Of a stretch of DNA of 64,000 nucleotides, positions 1-10,439 are shown in pieces. Under the pieces are notes generated by a model that was given only the letters and a program-made list of their open reading frames with translations, searched no databases and had not been told where the DNA came from. The translations under genes were made by a program, and so were the position numbers. Source of the stretch: Erwinia mallotivora (GTDB lineage: Bacteria > Pseudomonadota > Gammaproteobacteria > Enterobacterales > Enterobacteriaceae); NCBI RefSeq assembly GCF_000590885.1, contig NZ_JFHN01000043.1, positions 1 to 64,000 of the forward strand. The letters run 5' to 3'. Each line of letters opens with the position of its first letter. The stretch's first letter is position 1.

Positions 1-34
1 GACTAGTCCTGGCATAGGTTGACACTTTACGCCC

Positions 35-790
35 TCAAAACGCCTGATGTACTGCATCTGGCGTTTTATATTTCAGCGACAGATGCGGTCGCTGGCTATT
101 GTAGATTCTTACCGACTCCGCCACCATTATTTCTGCCTGAACGATGTCTGCCGGGCGCGTTATCAGCAGCTCGTTTTTCAGTATTCCGTTGACCCTCTCC
201 GCAATGGCGTTCTGATAACAGTCATACCCATCCGTCATTGAGCAGATTAGCCCGTGTCTTTCATGCACCGACTGGTACATCGCTGAGCAGTACTGTATGC
301 CGCGATCGGAGTGATGGATCAGCGGTGTCCTGCCATGCCGGTTTTTCAGTGCCATCTGTAGCGCCTTCACCACGTGCTCTGTATGAAGACTTTCATGCAC
401 ATGGTAACCCACTATTTTCCGTGAGAATGCGTCGGTTACCAGGCTCACGTAAGCCGTGCCGGTTCTGACCGGAAGCCAGGTAATGTCCGCCACCCAAACC
501 TGCTCCGGGCCGGAGATGACGGTCCGCCCCGGCCCGTCTTTCAGCAGGTTTGGATGCTTATAAAAGCGATGATGGCTGTGGGTTGTTTTATGATAAGCCC
601 TGGCCGGACGTACCCGCAGCCCGGCCTCCCGGAGTACGGTAAACAGGCTGTCCCGCCCGATATGCAGTTCAGGTGCATCCCGACAGTTAAGGATATGGTG
701 CAGCTTGCGCGTGCCCAGGCGCGGTTGCTGCATCCTGAGGTTTTTCACTTCCTCAGTAATGCGGCAGGCCTGCTCTGACTTACGTTGCAC
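35..790 (-). CDS. IS3-family transposase OrfB (DDE integrase domain)
   Basis: Catalytic part of the transposase, which cuts and joins the element ends. An rve/integrase core is visible with the acidic triad at Asp102 (WVADIT), Asp162 (HSDRG) and Glu198 (NAIAERV). This gives DD(35)E spacing, the IS3-family signature. The GTG at 790 is only the first start-like codon. The frame stays open upstream and reads into the end of orfA, so the working product is probably an OrfAB fusion made by -1 frameshifting near 866-875. No internal stop or deletion is seen, so the gene looks intact. Confidence 0.88.
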   Translation of the reverse strand: MQRKSEQACRITEEVKNLRMQQPRLGTRKLHHILNCRDAPELHIGRDSLFTVLREAGLRVRPARAYHKTTHSHHRFYKHPNLLKDGPGRTVISGPEQVWVADITWLPVRTGTAYVSLVTDAFSRKIVGYHVHESLHTEHVVKALQMALKNRHGRTPLIHHSDRGIQYCSAMYQSVHERHGLICSMTDGYDCYQNAIAERVNGILKNELLITRPADIVQAEIMVAESVRIYNSQRPHLSLKYKTPDAVHQAF

Positions 791-855
791 GCGCTGACAC
801 CCCTGATACCAGGCCTGACGGCTTATTTTTAAAAACCGGCAGACCCTGACGATGG

Positions 856-1254
856 TCAGTCCGGGTGTTTTTGCCTGCGCGATAACGAAGCTAACTGCTT
901 TTTTGTCAGCGTGGCACCGAACTCAGTGTTCATGACCTTCACGACGGCCTCAAAGAACTGCGCCTTCACTTCGGATTCAGCCAGCTGCTGCTCAAGCTCT
1001 TTGATTCGTTGTTCAGGCGTAAGGGGAAGGGATTTTTTCATGAGTCCTCCACATGCGCTGCGCTGCTTTGAAGAGTGCCAGTCCAGCTGGCCATATTTAC
1101 GCAGCCACTTCAGAACGGTGGAGCACCCCTGGATACCGTAGCGCTCCTGAGCCTGACGATAAGTCATCTCACCTTTTTCAACCTGCTCAACGACGGCCAG
1201 TTTAAAGGACAGAGAGTAGTCGCGTTGTGTACGTTTAACATATTGCTTCATCAC
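856..1254 (-). CDS. IS3-family OrfA (helix-turn-helix DNA-binding protein)
   Basis: 132-residue OrfA. The N-terminal half (about residues 12-60) is a helix-turn-helix that recognises the IS ends. It is followed by a charged helix with spaced leucines (about 85-115) that serves multimerisation in this family. The C-terminus overlaps the orfB reading frame, and an A-rich stretch (five A on the coding strand, 868-872) lies a few codons before the stop. This is a plausible -1 slippage site for OrfAB. It starts about 50 bp inside the right inverted repeat, as is typical. Confidence 0.85.
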   Translation of the reverse strand: MMKQYVKRTQRDYSLSFKLAVVEQVEKGEMTYRQAQERYGIQGCSTVLKWLRKYGQLDWHSSKQRSACGGLMKKSLPLTPEQRIKELEQQLAESEVKAQFFEAVVKVMNTEFGATLTKKQLASLSRRQKHPD

Positions 1255-1311
1255 ATTCTCCTCAGAATCGCGGGAAAATGTGTCAACGCTATTCAGGACG
1301 GGTCATGGCAA

Positions 1312-1346
1312 TAAAAAAGGCCGGGAATATCCCCAGCCCTTTTTTA
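1312..1346 (-). terminator. Rho-independent terminator of secA
   Basis: On the minus strand a GC-rich hairpin (GGCTGGGGATATTCCCGGCC, about 1320-1339) follows the secA stop by about 20 bp and is followed by a run of T. A run of T on the plus strand lies at the other side too, so it could work in both directions. The IS ends only about 10 bp beyond it. Confidence 0.8.
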
Positions 1347-1361
1347 CTTTAAGCGTAATGA

Positions 1362-4067
1362 TTATGCCAGACGCCCATGACACTGCTTATATTTCTTACC
1401 TGAACCGCAAGGACAGGGATCGTTGCGGCCAATTTTACGTTCTCCACCATGCTCTGCCAGGGCCGCAGCTGCTTCTGTTTCAGAGTCCACGTGACTTAAT
1501 TGCTGCTGCTGGGCCAGACGTTCAGCTTCTTCACGACGCTGTTCTTCCATCGCTTCCACTTCTTCCGGCATACGGACCTGAACTTTACTCAGGGTGCTAA
1601 TCACTTCATATTTCAGTGATTCCAGCATTGCTGCGAACATGGCAAAAGATTCGCGTTTGTACTCTTGTTTAGGATCTTTCTGCGCATAACCACGCAGGTG
1701 AATACCCTGCCGCAGATAGTCCATCGCCGCCAGATGCTCTTTCCACAGGCTGTCCAGCGTTTGCAGCATCACGCCTTTTTCGAAGTTGCGCATCATCTCA
1801 ATGCCGACAACTTCTTCTTTTTGCTGATACTGCTCTTTCGCCTGCTCCATGATGCGCTCACGCAGGGTTTCTTCGTGCAGCTCTGGCTCTTTGTCCAGCC
1901 ATTCAGCAATTGGCAATTGCAGGTCAAAGTCGTTATTCAGACGCTCCTGCAAACCTGGCACATCCCACATTTCCTCCAGCGACTGCGGTGGAATATAGCT
2001 GTCGATGGTGGATTTAAACACGTCCTCACGGATGCTGATAATGGTTTCAGATACATCGGAAACGTCCAGCAATTCATTACGCTGTGTATAGATTGCACGG
2101 CGTTGATCGTTAGCCACATCGTCATATTCCAGCAACTGCTTACGGATATCAAAGTTGCGGCTCTCAACCTTGCGTTGAGCATTGGCAATCGCCTTGGTCA
2201 CCCACGGATGTTCAATAGCTTCACCAGGTTTCATCCCCAGTTTCCGCATCATATTGGTAACGCGATCTGAAGCAAAAATACGCATCAGGGCATCTTCCAT
2301 CGACAGATAGAAACGGGAAGAACCGTTATCACCCTGGCGACCAGAGCGGCCTCGCAGCTGGTTATCAATGCGTCGGGATTCATGACGCTCAGTACCAATA
2401 ATGTGCAAACCACCAGAAGCAAGCACCGCATCATGGCGAACTTTCCAGGCACTCTTGATAGCATCAATCTGCTGGTCTGTTGGGTCTTCCAGTTCGGCAA
2501 TCTCTGCCTGCCAGCTGCCACCCAACACGATATCCGTACCGCGACCTGCCATATTGGTGGCAATAGTGACAGCGGCAGGCTGACCCGCCTGGGCAACGAT
2601 ATCCGCTTCGCGGGCATGGAATTTAGCGTTCAGTACCGCATGTTTGATACCGGCACGAGTCAGCTCGGCAGAAACAACTTCAGATTTCTCAATGGAGATA
2701 GTGCCCACCAGTATGGGCTGACCGTTGGCGGTACGCTCTTTGATATCTTCAATGATCGCATCAATCTTCTCTTTTTCAGTCATATAGACCAAATCCGGCA
2801 GATCTTTACGCACCATCGGGCGGTTGGTAGGGACGACAATGGTTTCCAGTTTGTAAATCGAGCTGAATTCAAACGCCTCGGTGTCAGCCGTACCGGTCAT
2901 CCCGGCCAGTTTGTTGTAAAGGCGGAAGTAGTTCTGGAAGGTAATGGAAGCCAGCGTCTGGTTTTCGTTCTGAATTTCCACACCTTCTTTTGCTTCCACC
3001 GCCTGATGCAAACCATCTGACCAGCGACGCCCCTGCATGGTACGGCCTGTGTGCTCATCAACAATGATTACCTCACCGTCTTTCACGATGTAATCCACGT
3101 CGCGGGTAAAGAGCACATGCGCACGCAAGGCCGCAGTGACGTGGTGCATCATCATGATATTGGCCGGGGAATAGAGCGATTCGCCCTCTTCCATGATGCC
3201 TTCACTGACCAACAGCTCTTCAATGGCGACCAGACCACGTTCAGTCAGATGCACCTGCCGGGCTTTCTCATCGACAGAGAAATGTCCTTCACCCTGGAAA
3301 GTATCAGAGTCTTCTTTTTCCTGGCGAATCAGGCCCGGAATGATTTTGTTAACTTTGATATATAAACCTGAACTGTCTTCTGCCGGGCCAGAAATAATCA
3401 GCGGCGTACGCGCTTCATCGATCAGGATCGAGTCCACCTCATCCACCAGCGCATAGTTCAACTTGCGCTGTACACGCTCTTCCGGACTGAAGGCCATATT
3501 GTCGCGCAGGTAGTCAAAACCATATTCGTTGTTCGTACCGTAAGTGATGTCCGCAGCATAAGCTTCGCGCTTGGCTGGCGCGGGCATGCCAGGCAGGTTG
3601 ATACCTATAGTCAGGCCGAGAAATTCAAACAATCCACGGTTGTTTTCAGCATCGCGCTGGGCCAGATAGTCGTTCACGGTGACCACATGGACGCCTTTAC
3701 CACTCAATGCGTTAAGGTAGGCAGGAAGGGTTGCCGTCAGTGTTTTACCTTCGCCAGTGCGCATTTCCGCAATGCAGCGATCGTTCAATACCATGCCGCC
3801 CAGTAACTGAACATCAAAGTGGCGCATTCCAAAAACGCGTTTGCTGGCCTCGCGAACGGTGGCAAAGGCTTCAGGGATCAGATTTTCAAGCACTTCCCCC
3901 TTTTCCAGCCGGGCACGAAATTCACTGGTTTTCGCTTTCAGTTCGTCATCGGACAGTTTTTCAAAGTCCGGTTCCATTTTGTTGATCTGATCAACGACTT
4001 TACGCATGCGGCGCAGCGTACGATCGTTGCTGCTACCAAAAATTTTTGTTAATACTTTTATGAACAT
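1362..4067 (-). CDS. secA: Protein translocase subunit SecA
   Basis: ATPase motor that pushes unfolded precursor proteins through SecYEG at the inner membrane. It is 901 residues, the normal length for enterics. Walker A MRTGEGKT lies at about residues 102-109 with Lys108, and the DEVD-type Walker B, the preprotein-binding region and helicase motifs ([21 protein letters not shown]) follow in order. The C-terminal tail ends in the zinc-binding [13 protein letters not shown] motif that contacts SecB. It lies downstream of secM with 68 bp between, and translation is probably controlled by SecM arrest. An IS lies beyond its terminator in place of mutT. Confidence 0.98.
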   Translation of the reverse strand: MFIKVLTKIFGSSNDRTLRRMRKVVDQINKMEPDFEKLSDDELKAKTSEFRARLEKGEVLENLIPEAFATVREASKRVFGMRHFDVQLLGGMVLNDRCIAEMRTGEGKTLTATLPAYLNALSGKGVHVVTVNDYLAQRDAENNRGLFEFLGLTIGINLPGMPAPAKREAYAADITYGTNNEYGFDYLRDNMAFSPEERVQRKLNYALVDEVDSILIDEARTPLIISGPAEDSSGLYIKVNKIIPGLIRQEKEDSDTFQGEGHFSVDEKARQVHLTERGLVAIEELLVSEGIMEEGESLYSPANIMMMHHVTAALRAHVLFTRDVDYIVKDGEVIIVDEHTGRTMQGRRWSDGLHQAVEAKEGVEIQNENQTLASITFQNYFRLYNKLAGMTGTADTEAFEFSSIYKLETIVVPTNRPMVRKDLPDLVYMTEKEKIDAIIEDIKERTANGQPILVGTISIEKSEVVSAELTRAGIKHAVLNAKFHAREADIVAQAGQPAAVTIATNMAGRGTDIVLGGSWQAEIAELEDPTDQQIDAIKSAWKVRHDAVLASGGLHIIGTERHESRRIDNQLRGRSGRQGDNGSSRFYLSMEDALMRIFASDRVTNMMRKLGMKPGEAIEHPWVTKAIANAQRKVESRNFDIRKQLLEYDDVANDQRRAIYTQRNELLDVSDVSETIISIREDVFKSTIDSYIPPQSLEEMWDVPGLQERLNNDFDLQLPIAEWLDKEPELHEETLRERIMEQAKEQYQQKEEVVGIEMMRNFEKGVMLQTLDSLWKEHLAAMDYLRQGIHLRGYAQKDPKQEYKRESFAMFAAMLESLKYEVISTLSKVQVRMPEEVEAMEEQRREEAERLAQQQQLSHVDSETEAAAALAEHGGERKIGRNDPCPCGSGKKYKQCHGRLA

Positions 4068-4077
4068 AGTTGATAAA

Positions 4078-4103
4078 TTCTCTCAGCCACCGCATCAGCG
4101 GTG
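4078..4103 (-). promoter_or_regulatory. secM-secA intergenic hairpin and secA ribosome-binding region
   Basis: Between secM and secA the transcript can form a perfect 6-bp stem with a 4-nt loop (CACCGC-TGAT-GCGGTG, 4088-4103). It lies just before the GAGAG-like ribosome-binding sequence (about 4078-4083) of secA. In E. coli a secM-secA structure hides the secA site until a ribosome stalls on SecM. The position here fits that model, but the exact fold has not been calculated. Confidence 0.55.
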
Positions 4104-4135
4104 AAGCACTAAACTTTGGGTACACGAACAAAATC

Positions 4136-4642
4136 TTACGACAGGAGACAGGCAGGTCCGGCACGAATGCCCTCAACCTGTGCCAGCCAGAGGCCAGTCT
4201 GCCAGACAGGTTTGATGGCAAGCTGATGAGGCTCAGTCTGGCGAATAATCGCAGGCGGTCTTTCTTCATGAGTCAGCAACGCATTGAGCGTGTCCAACAA
4301 CGCAAGCTTTTGCACTTCCAGCGGTGTGCTCTGCTCAGTAGTTGGCTGATTTGCAGGCGTCAGGGAAAAAGAAAGGTGGCGGATAACAGTGCGAATAGCA
4401 TGCTGATGCCAGTAGTCAACGACTGGGTTTTGCCGGCGAACACTCTCCTGGAGCAGCGCGAGGCGATCGACATGTACGCCAAAGCTGATATTCAGGCTGC
4501 GGGAATGCGTATCTGCTAAAGTGGGCTGATCGCCACCAGCAACGTAGGGCAAACCAAGACTCGCCGCGACCATCCCCAACAGGAGATGCGGCCAGAAATA
4601 ACGTCTGCCAAATTGTCGCCAACGATTTAGAATACCGATCAC
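4136..4642 (-). CDS. secM: Secretion monitor SecM (arrest peptide controlling secA)
   Basis: Exported nascent chain whose C-terminus stalls the ribosome when secretion is slow, exposing the secA ribosome site. The GTG at 4642 is chosen because the product then begins like E. coli SecM ([12 protein letters not shown]) and does not overlap the divergent gene at 4664. An in-frame ATG at 4684 is the alternative. A long signal peptide spans residues 1-37. The C-terminus carries GIRAGP at 158-163, preceded by Trp152 and Leu153. The E. coli Phe150 and Ile156 positions are Trp147 and Leu153 here. Five residues follow the stall proline (four in E. coli). The length is 168 residues (E. coli 170). Confidence 0.93.
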   Translation of the reverse strand: MIGILNRWRQFGRRYFWPHLLLGMVAASLGLPYVAGGDQPTLADTHSRSLNISFGVHVDRLALLQESVRRQNPVVDYWHQHAIRTVIRHLSFSLTPANQPTTEQSTPLEVQKLALLDTLNALLTHEERPPAIIRQTEPHQLAIKPVWQTGLWLAQVEGIRAGPACLLS

Positions 4643-4663
4643 TGTTTTCCGCCGGAGCCTGCC

Positions 4664-5173
4664 ATGCGCGATAGTCGCCCGCAATCAATTGAGAATTTAT
4701 TCGAAGCAACCGAGGGCAAAGGAATGCTGGAATCCATTCAGCAAAGAGCAGTTGTGCTGAATAAGTTAAACCGTGCTGCACAGGGTATTCTCCCTGCACA
4801 GCTGCATCCCTGGTGCCGCGTGGCGAATTTTCGCCAGGGTATTCTGGTGCTCGAAACGGCTAATGCCAACTGGATGATGCGTTTACGCTATGAGCAATCC
4901 AGCCTGCTGTCAGCTTTACGAGCGCAAATATTACCATCATTAACGGCAATCGACATCAGGATAAATCCATCGTTAGCCGCAAAAGGGCATGAAAACGTAT
5001 ATCAAAGCGACAAACAGTCCGATGAACCTGTAGCAGGGCGTAAGCTGAGTGAACAGAGTGCAGAAATGTTGAGGGATATTGCCAGCAGAAGTCCGGAAAA
5101 ACTGAAGAGAATTATAGAACGACTGGCTTCACTGGCCGGAGAGAGTACCAGCTCAACCAGTCGTAATAAATGA
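4664..5173 (+). CDS. DUF721 family protein (DciA-like)
   Basis: 169-residue protein. Residues about 10-95 match the DUF721 fold (start SIENLF, then [22 protein letters not shown] and a hydrophobic [18 protein letters not shown] segment). DUF721 defines DciA, the replicative helicase operator of most bacteria, which enterics have replaced by DnaC. The C-terminal 70 residues are polar and probably flexible. The gene sits on the opposite strand between lpxC and secM. It starts 22 bp from the secM GTG and ends 7 bp from the lpxC stop with no terminator between, so convergent transcripts must overlap. Its role in an organism that presumably has DnaC is unknown. Confidence 0.8.
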   Translation: MRDSRPQSIENLFEATEGKGMLESIQQRAVVLNKLNRAAQGILPAQLHPWCRVANFRQGILVLETANANWMMRLRYEQSSLLSALRAQILPSLTAIDIRINPSLAAKGHENVYQSDKQSDEPVAGRKLSEQSAEMLRDIASRSPEKLKRIIERLASLAGESTSSTSRNK

Positions 5174-5180
5174 TTCTGGC

Positions 5181-6119
<939 letters not shown>

Positions 6120-6199
6120 TCATCCGACCGCCAGTATATCTTACCAGCGGGCCAACACTTTAGCACAAAGAGCGGAGAATCCCAATTCTCAGGTAATTC

Positions 6200-7354
6200 T
6201 TAGTCCGCCTGCTTACGCAGGAAGGCCGGAATATCCAGATAGTCAGGCTCTTTGTTTGATTGTGCACCCTGATCGTTAACCACCTTCGCCGCAGGTTTCT
6301 GCTCCTGAGGTAATGGAGTCATACCATGCTGCTGATAGCGATGGTCCATCACCGGCTGGCTCTGCTGCTTGTTGGTTACCAGCGTGATTTCCGGACGTTT
6401 GTCCATGCCAATACCCGTAGCAACCACAGTAACCCGCAGCTCATCATTCATTTCCGGGTCCAGTGAAGTCCCGATAACTACAGTTGCATTGTCAGAAGCA
6501 AACGCGCGGATGGTGTTACCTACCGTTTCGAACTCATCCAGGCGCAGGTCAAAACCAGCGGTGATGTTAACCAGAACACCACGAGCGCCAGACAGATCGA
6601 TGTCTTCCAACAGTGGGCTGGAAATCGCCATTTCAGCCGCTTCTTCAGCACGATCTTCGCCACATGCGACGCCGGAACCCATCATGGCATAACCCATTTC
6701 AGACATTACCGTGCGGACGTCTGCAAAGTCGACGTTCATCAGACCAGGACGGGTGATCAGCTCTGCGATGCCCTGTACCGCGCCTTTCAGTACGTCGTTG
6801 GCCGCGCCAAACGCATCCAGCAGAGAGATACCACGACCCAATACTTTGAGCAGTTTGTCGTTAGGAATAGTGATCAGAGAATCCACATGCCTTGAGAGCT
6901 CGGCAATACCCTGCTCAGCAAAAGCCATGCGCTTTTTACCTTCGAAATTAAAAGGCTTGGTGACAACGGCAACCGTCAGGATACCTAAATCCTTCGCCAC
7001 TTCCGCCACGACTGGTGCAGCACCTGTACCCGTACCACCGCCCATGCCGGCCGCGATAAACACCATGTCTGCACCTTCCAGTGCCTGACGCAGTGCTTCA
7101 CGGTCTTCTTCAGCAGAATTGCGGCCCACTTCCGGGTTTGCACCGGCACCCAGACCTTTGGTGATACCGTTGCCGATCTGGATAGTCTGGCCCACTGCTG
7201 TTTTACGCAATGCCTGGGCATCGGTATTAACAGCAAAAAATTCCACGCCTTCGATGCGCTCACGCACCATATGCTCTACGGCATTGCCGCCGCCGCCGCC
7301 GACGCCGATGACTTTAATCACCGCGTCATTGGTTAATTCCATAGGTTCAAACAT
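6200..7354 (-). CDS. ftsZ: Cell division GTPase FtsZ
   Basis: Tubulin-like GTPase that forms the Z-ring at mid-cell. The 384 residues include the GTP-binding signature [10 protein letters not shown] (about 104-113), the N-terminal [10 protein letters not shown] loop and the T7 loop [12 protein letters not shown] variable linker with Gln/Pro leads to the C-terminal conserved peptide [15 protein letters not shown], which binds FtsA and ZipA. It lies 70 bp downstream of ftsA. Transcription is expected from several promoters within ddlB-ftsA, as in E. coli; these were not resolved by eye. Confidence 0.99.
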   Translation of the reverse strand: MFEPMELTNDAVIKVIGVGGGGGNAVEHMVRERIEGVEFFAVNTDAQALRKTAVGQTIQIGNGITKGLGAGANPEVGRNSAEEDREALRQALEGADMVFIAAGMGGGTGTGAAPVVAEVAKDLGILTVAVVTKPFNFEGKKRMAFAEQGIAELSRHVDSLITIPNDKLLKVLGRGISLLDAFGAANDVLKGAVQGIAELITRPGLMNVDFADVRTVMSEMGYAMMGSGVACGEDRAEEAAEMAISSPLLEDIDLSGARGVLVNITAGFDLRLDEFETVGNTIRAFASDNATVVIGTSLDPEMNDELRVTVVATGIGMDKRPEITLVTNKQQSQPVMDHRYQQHGMTPLPQEQKPAAKVVNDQGAQSNKEPDYLDIPAFLRKQAD

Positions 7355-7424
7355 AGTTTCTCTCCGTTATGTGCCTGTCGCCTGGAGATCATAAACAAAT
7401 CGGGCATGATCCCCTTTTTCAAAA

Positions 7425-8681
7425 TCAAAATTCTTTTCTCAGCCAGCTGTTGATTCGTTTAAACCAGTTGCCCACTGAGACTCTTTTTTCTACATCTGCC
7501 TCACCGCTCAGATGAGACTCTTTTCCGTAGTGCAGTAAGCCAACCGCTGTTGAGTAGTATGGCTCCTGCGCGTAATCCGTTAATCCGGTAATGTTAAGCG
7601 GTTGTCCGATACGCACCTGGGTATGAAACACCCGCTGAGCACACGCCGCCAGGCCTTCAATCTGTGCCGCGCCGCCGGTCAGAACAATGCCAGCGGCCAG
7701 ATGATGCTTGACGCCCTGCTGACGCAGCTGTTCCTGCAATTGCAGAATCTCGTCGTTCACCAGATTCAGTAGTTCGGTATAGCGAGGTTCTATCACCTCA
7801 GCCAGGGTCTGCCGCTGCAAACTTCTGGGGGGACGGCCCCCGACACTTGGTACTTCGACATTTTCGTCTTTACCAACGATAGAACCCAACGCGCAACCAT
7901 GACGGACTTTGATTGCTTCGGCATCCGTTGGCGGTGTACCGAAAGCATAGGCAATATCGCTGGTCACCACATTGCCGGCATACGGGATCACTTTGGTGTG
8001 GCGTAATGCTCCGCCAGTATAAACCGCAATATCCATGGTGCCGCCGCCGACATCAACCACGCAGACGCCCAGTTCACGTTCATCTTCCGTCAACACGGCA
8101 AAGCTTGCAGCCAGTCCGGCAAAAATGAGTTGGTCAACTTTCAGGCCACATCGTTCAACGGCTTTGACAATGTTTTTTGCCATATCGTTGTGGCAGGTGA
8201 TCAGGTGCACTTTTGCCTGCATCCTGACGCCGGACAGACCAACAGGATTCTTAATCCCTTCCTGATAATCAATCGCATACTCTTGTGGAATGACATGCAG
8301 GATACGGTGTTCATCACGCACACGAACGGATTTCGCCGTGTGAACGACATTTTCCACATCTTCCTGGGTCACTTCCTCTTCTGAAATAGGAACCATCCCT
8401 ATTTCGTTCTGACAACTGATGTGTTTGCCAGATAATGCAAGGTATACCGAGGAAATCTGGCAATCGGCCATCAACTCTGCCTGATCGATGGCCCTTTGCA
8501 CGCACTTCACGACGGATTCCAGATCGTTTACACCGCCTTTATCCATCCCACGGGAAGGACAGCTGCCCACGCCGATAATGTTAACCATGCCATCGGGCAG
8601 AATTTCTCCTACTAAAGCGGCGACTTTTGCCGTGCCGATTTCGAGTCCAACTACCAGTTTTCTGTCCGTCGCCTTGATCAT
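7425..8681 (-). CDS. ftsA: Cell division protein FtsA
   Basis: Actin-like membrane adaptor that anchors FtsZ filaments and recruits later divisome proteins. The 418 residues begin with the actin-fold phosphate loop ([16 protein letters not shown]) and carry the SHS2/1C domain and a second phosphate loop ([14 protein letters not shown]). The last 15 residues ([15 protein letters not shown]) form the amphipathic membrane-targeting helix. Its start overlaps the end of ftsQ by 4 bp, so translational coupling is likely. Confidence 0.99.
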   Translation of the reverse strand: MIKATDRKLVVGLEIGTAKVAALVGEILPDGMVNIIGVGSCPSRGMDKGGVNDLESVVKCVQRAIDQAELMADCQISSVYLALSGKHISCQNEIGMVPISEEEVTQEDVENVVHTAKSVRVRDEHRILHVIPQEYAIDYQEGIKNPVGLSGVRMQAKVHLITCHNDMAKNIVKAVERCGLKVDQLIFAGLAASFAVLTEDERELGVCVVDVGGGTMDIAVYTGGALRHTKVIPYAGNVVTSDIAYAFGTPPTDAEAIKVRHGCALGSIVGKDENVEVPSVGGRPPRSLQRQTLAEVIEPRYTELLNLVNDEILQLQEQLRQQGVKHHLAAGIVLTGGAAQIEGLAACAQRVFHTQVRIGQPLNITGLTDYAQEPYYSTAVGLLHYGKESHLSGEADVEKRVSVGNWFKRINSWLRKEF

Positions 8682-9517
8682 TGTTGTTTAACCTGTACCT
8701 GATTCTGTTGCTTGTTACCGTCAGCGTTCTGGATGAGTGGCGCCGCCCAACCTACTGCCGCACCGGCGTCATATCGTAGATCAACGTAACTGACACGTTT
8801 GTTTTCCGTCTGCGCCTGCTGCTGTAGCGTTGGGTTCAACTGAATAAAGCGTTGCAATCGCTTCATATCATCATTACGCCCTAACTCCAGACGAACGTCG
8901 TCTGATAGCACCAGTTGCCACGAACGCCGGGCGGTCATGGACGCTGCCTTCAGCTTAAATTTGCTGGCCGCCAGTAAATCACTCATCTGGTGATAGCCGG
9001 TCAATACTTCTGATTCGCTGCCCTCCGGGCCATAAAGCCCAGGCAGCGCTTCTTTACCGATAAAACTGGCTGGCACACTGAAGGATTTTCCCTGTGCATC
9101 AACCATATGCAGATCATTCCAGCGTGCGACCGGCACATATTCGACCAGATGAATTTTTAATTCGTCAGGCCACTGCTTACGCACACTCACCTGCTGGATC
9201 CACGGCAGGCGCTCAATCTGCTGCTGAATAACATCCACGTTCTGCGACATGAATGTACCGGGCGGCCCCAATGACAGAATCGCCTGGCGAATATCATCAT
9301 GGCTGGTGTAATGCATCTGTCCTGTTACCACCAGCCTCGACAATGGCAAACGGGATGCATCATTCATCCACTTCACCACCACCAAACCTCCGGCCAGCAT
9401 GACACCTAACACCAGCATCAGAAAAATGATGCCTGCCAGCCGCGTACCGTTACTTCGTCCTGAGCCCGCTTTTTTTTGCGCTTCACGGTTGCGAACATTC
9501 ATTGCCGCCTGAGACAT
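8678..9517 (-). CDS. ftsQ: Cell division protein FtsQ
   Basis: Bitopic inner-membrane protein that links FtsBL to the early divisome. The start at 9517 ([10 protein letters not shown]) matches the E. coli N-terminus and gives 279 residues. The ATG at 9550 would overlap ddlB and is less likely. A short cytoplasmic tail is followed by one membrane segment (about residues 27-50), a POTRA domain (about 55-125, [22 protein letters not shown]) and the beta domain with [21 protein letters not shown] Gln-rich end is also present in E. coli. One base separates it from ddlB. Confidence 0.97.
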   Translation of the reverse strand: MSQAAMNVRNREAQKKAGSGRSNGTRLAGIIFLMLVLGVMLAGGLVVVKWMNDASRLPLSRLVVTGQMHYTSHDDIRQAILSLGPPGTFMSQNVDVIQQQIERLPWIQQVSVRKQWPDELKIHLVEYVPVARWNDLHMVDAQGKSFSVPASFIGKEALPGLYGPEGSESEVLTGYHQMSDLLAASKFKLKAASMTARRSWQLVLSDDVRLELGRNDDMKRLQRFIQLNPTLQQQAQTENKRVSYVDLRYDAGAAVGWAAPLIQNADGNKQQNQVQVKQQ

Positions 9518-9518
9518 A

Positions 9519-10439
9519 TCAGTCGGCCAGCTCCAGAATGCGGACAACAAGTTGCGAGAAGCTCATCCCCGCCTGCTTAGCCGCCATTGGCACCAGACTG
9601 TGGCTGGTCATGCCCGGCGACGTATTCACTTCCAGCAGGTAAAATGCGCCATCACCGCCCATCATCACATCAACGCGGCCCCAGCCAGTGCAACCCAGTG
9701 CCCGCCATGCCTTTAATACTATTTCGCTCAGTTCAGCTTCTTTTTCCACCGACAGGCCACTTGGGCAGAAGTACTGAGTATCGTCAGAAAAGTATTTTGC
9801 TTCATAGTCATAGAACTCTGACGCTACCTGAATTTTGATTGAGGGCAGGATATCGTCGCCAATCACGCCAACGGTGTATTCAGGGCCACTAAGAAACGCT
9901 TCAACCAGCACTTCGTCATCATGGCGAAACGCTTCATCAAGCGCAGCCTCCAGGGCATCGGCCTGATTCACACGCGATATACCGACGCTGGAGCCTTCAC
10001 TGCTCGGCTTAACAAACAGCGGCAGGCCCAACGCAGCGATTTGTGCCTGTATTTCCGGGTTCAGGCCCGCATCCCTCTGCTTACGGGTAATCGCCACATA
10101 CGGCGAAACCGGCAGGCCACAGCCCTGCCAGAGATATTTGGTGCGCAGCTTGTCCATAGTGATCGCGGAAGCCATCACGCCGCTGCCGGTGTAGGGGAGA
10201 GAAAGAAACTCCAGCACACCCTGTAGCGTACCGTCCTCACCGCCACGCCCATGCAGCGCGATAAAGGCTTTACTGAAGCCCTCTTCTTTCAGGCGTGATA
10301 CCGGAAAGTCGCGGGTATCCACCGCATGCGCATCGATGCCCGCCTCTTTCAAGCCCGCCAGCACGGCGTTTCCTGACATCAACGACACATCACGCTCAGC
10401 AGAGGTGCCACCCAGCAATACTGCAACTTTATCAGCCAT
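9519..10439 (-). CDS. ddlB: D-alanine--D-alanine ligase DdlB
   Basis: Cytoplasmic ATP-grasp ligase that makes the D-Ala-D-Ala added by MurF. The start at 10439 ([20 protein letters not shown]) gives 306 residues, as in E. coli. This start overlaps the murC end by 8 bp, while the longer frame to 10505 would run far into murC. Seen are the N-terminal [12 protein letters not shown] loop, the ATP-grasp segment [15 protein letters not shown] and the metal-binding end [23 protein letters not shown]. It lies between murC and ftsQ as in other enterics. Confidence 0.98.
   Translation of the reverse strand: MADKVAVLLGGTSAERDVSLMSGNAVLAGLKEAGIDAHAVDTRDFPVSRLKEEGFSKAFIALHGRGGEDGTLQGVLEFLSLPYTGSGVMASAITMDKLRTKYLWQGCGLPVSPYVAITRKQRDAGLNPEIQAQIAALGLPLFVKPSSEGSSVGISRVNQADALEAALDEAFRHDDEVLVEAFLSGPEYTVGVIGDDILPSIKIQVASEFYDYEAKYFSDDTQYFCPSGLSVEKEAELSEIVLKAWRALGCTGWGRVDVMMGGDGAFYLLEVNTSPGMTSHSLVPMAAKQAGMSFSQLVVRILELAD

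Larger units (their letters stand above)
1..1305 (-). mobile_element. IS3-family insertion sequence, nearly complete
   Basis: Two overlapping minus-strand frames (orfA, orfB) lie between imperfect terminal inverted repeats. The left end (GACTAGTCCTG at 1) matches the reverse complement of the right end (CAGGACGGGTC, ending 1304), and TGTCAAC is shared further inward (1281-1287; complement near 19-25). IS3 elements commonly end in TGA...TCA. The right end reads TCA at 1303-1305, so the left terminal T probably lies one base outside the window. The element sits just beyond the secA terminator, where E. coli has mutT. The target duplication and the left flank cannot be seen. Confidence 0.88.

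Noticed and set aside
4643-4684. Longer secM start at 4684
   Set aside because: The added 14 residues do not resemble SecM and overlap the divergent DUF721 start; the GTG at 4642 aligns with the family.
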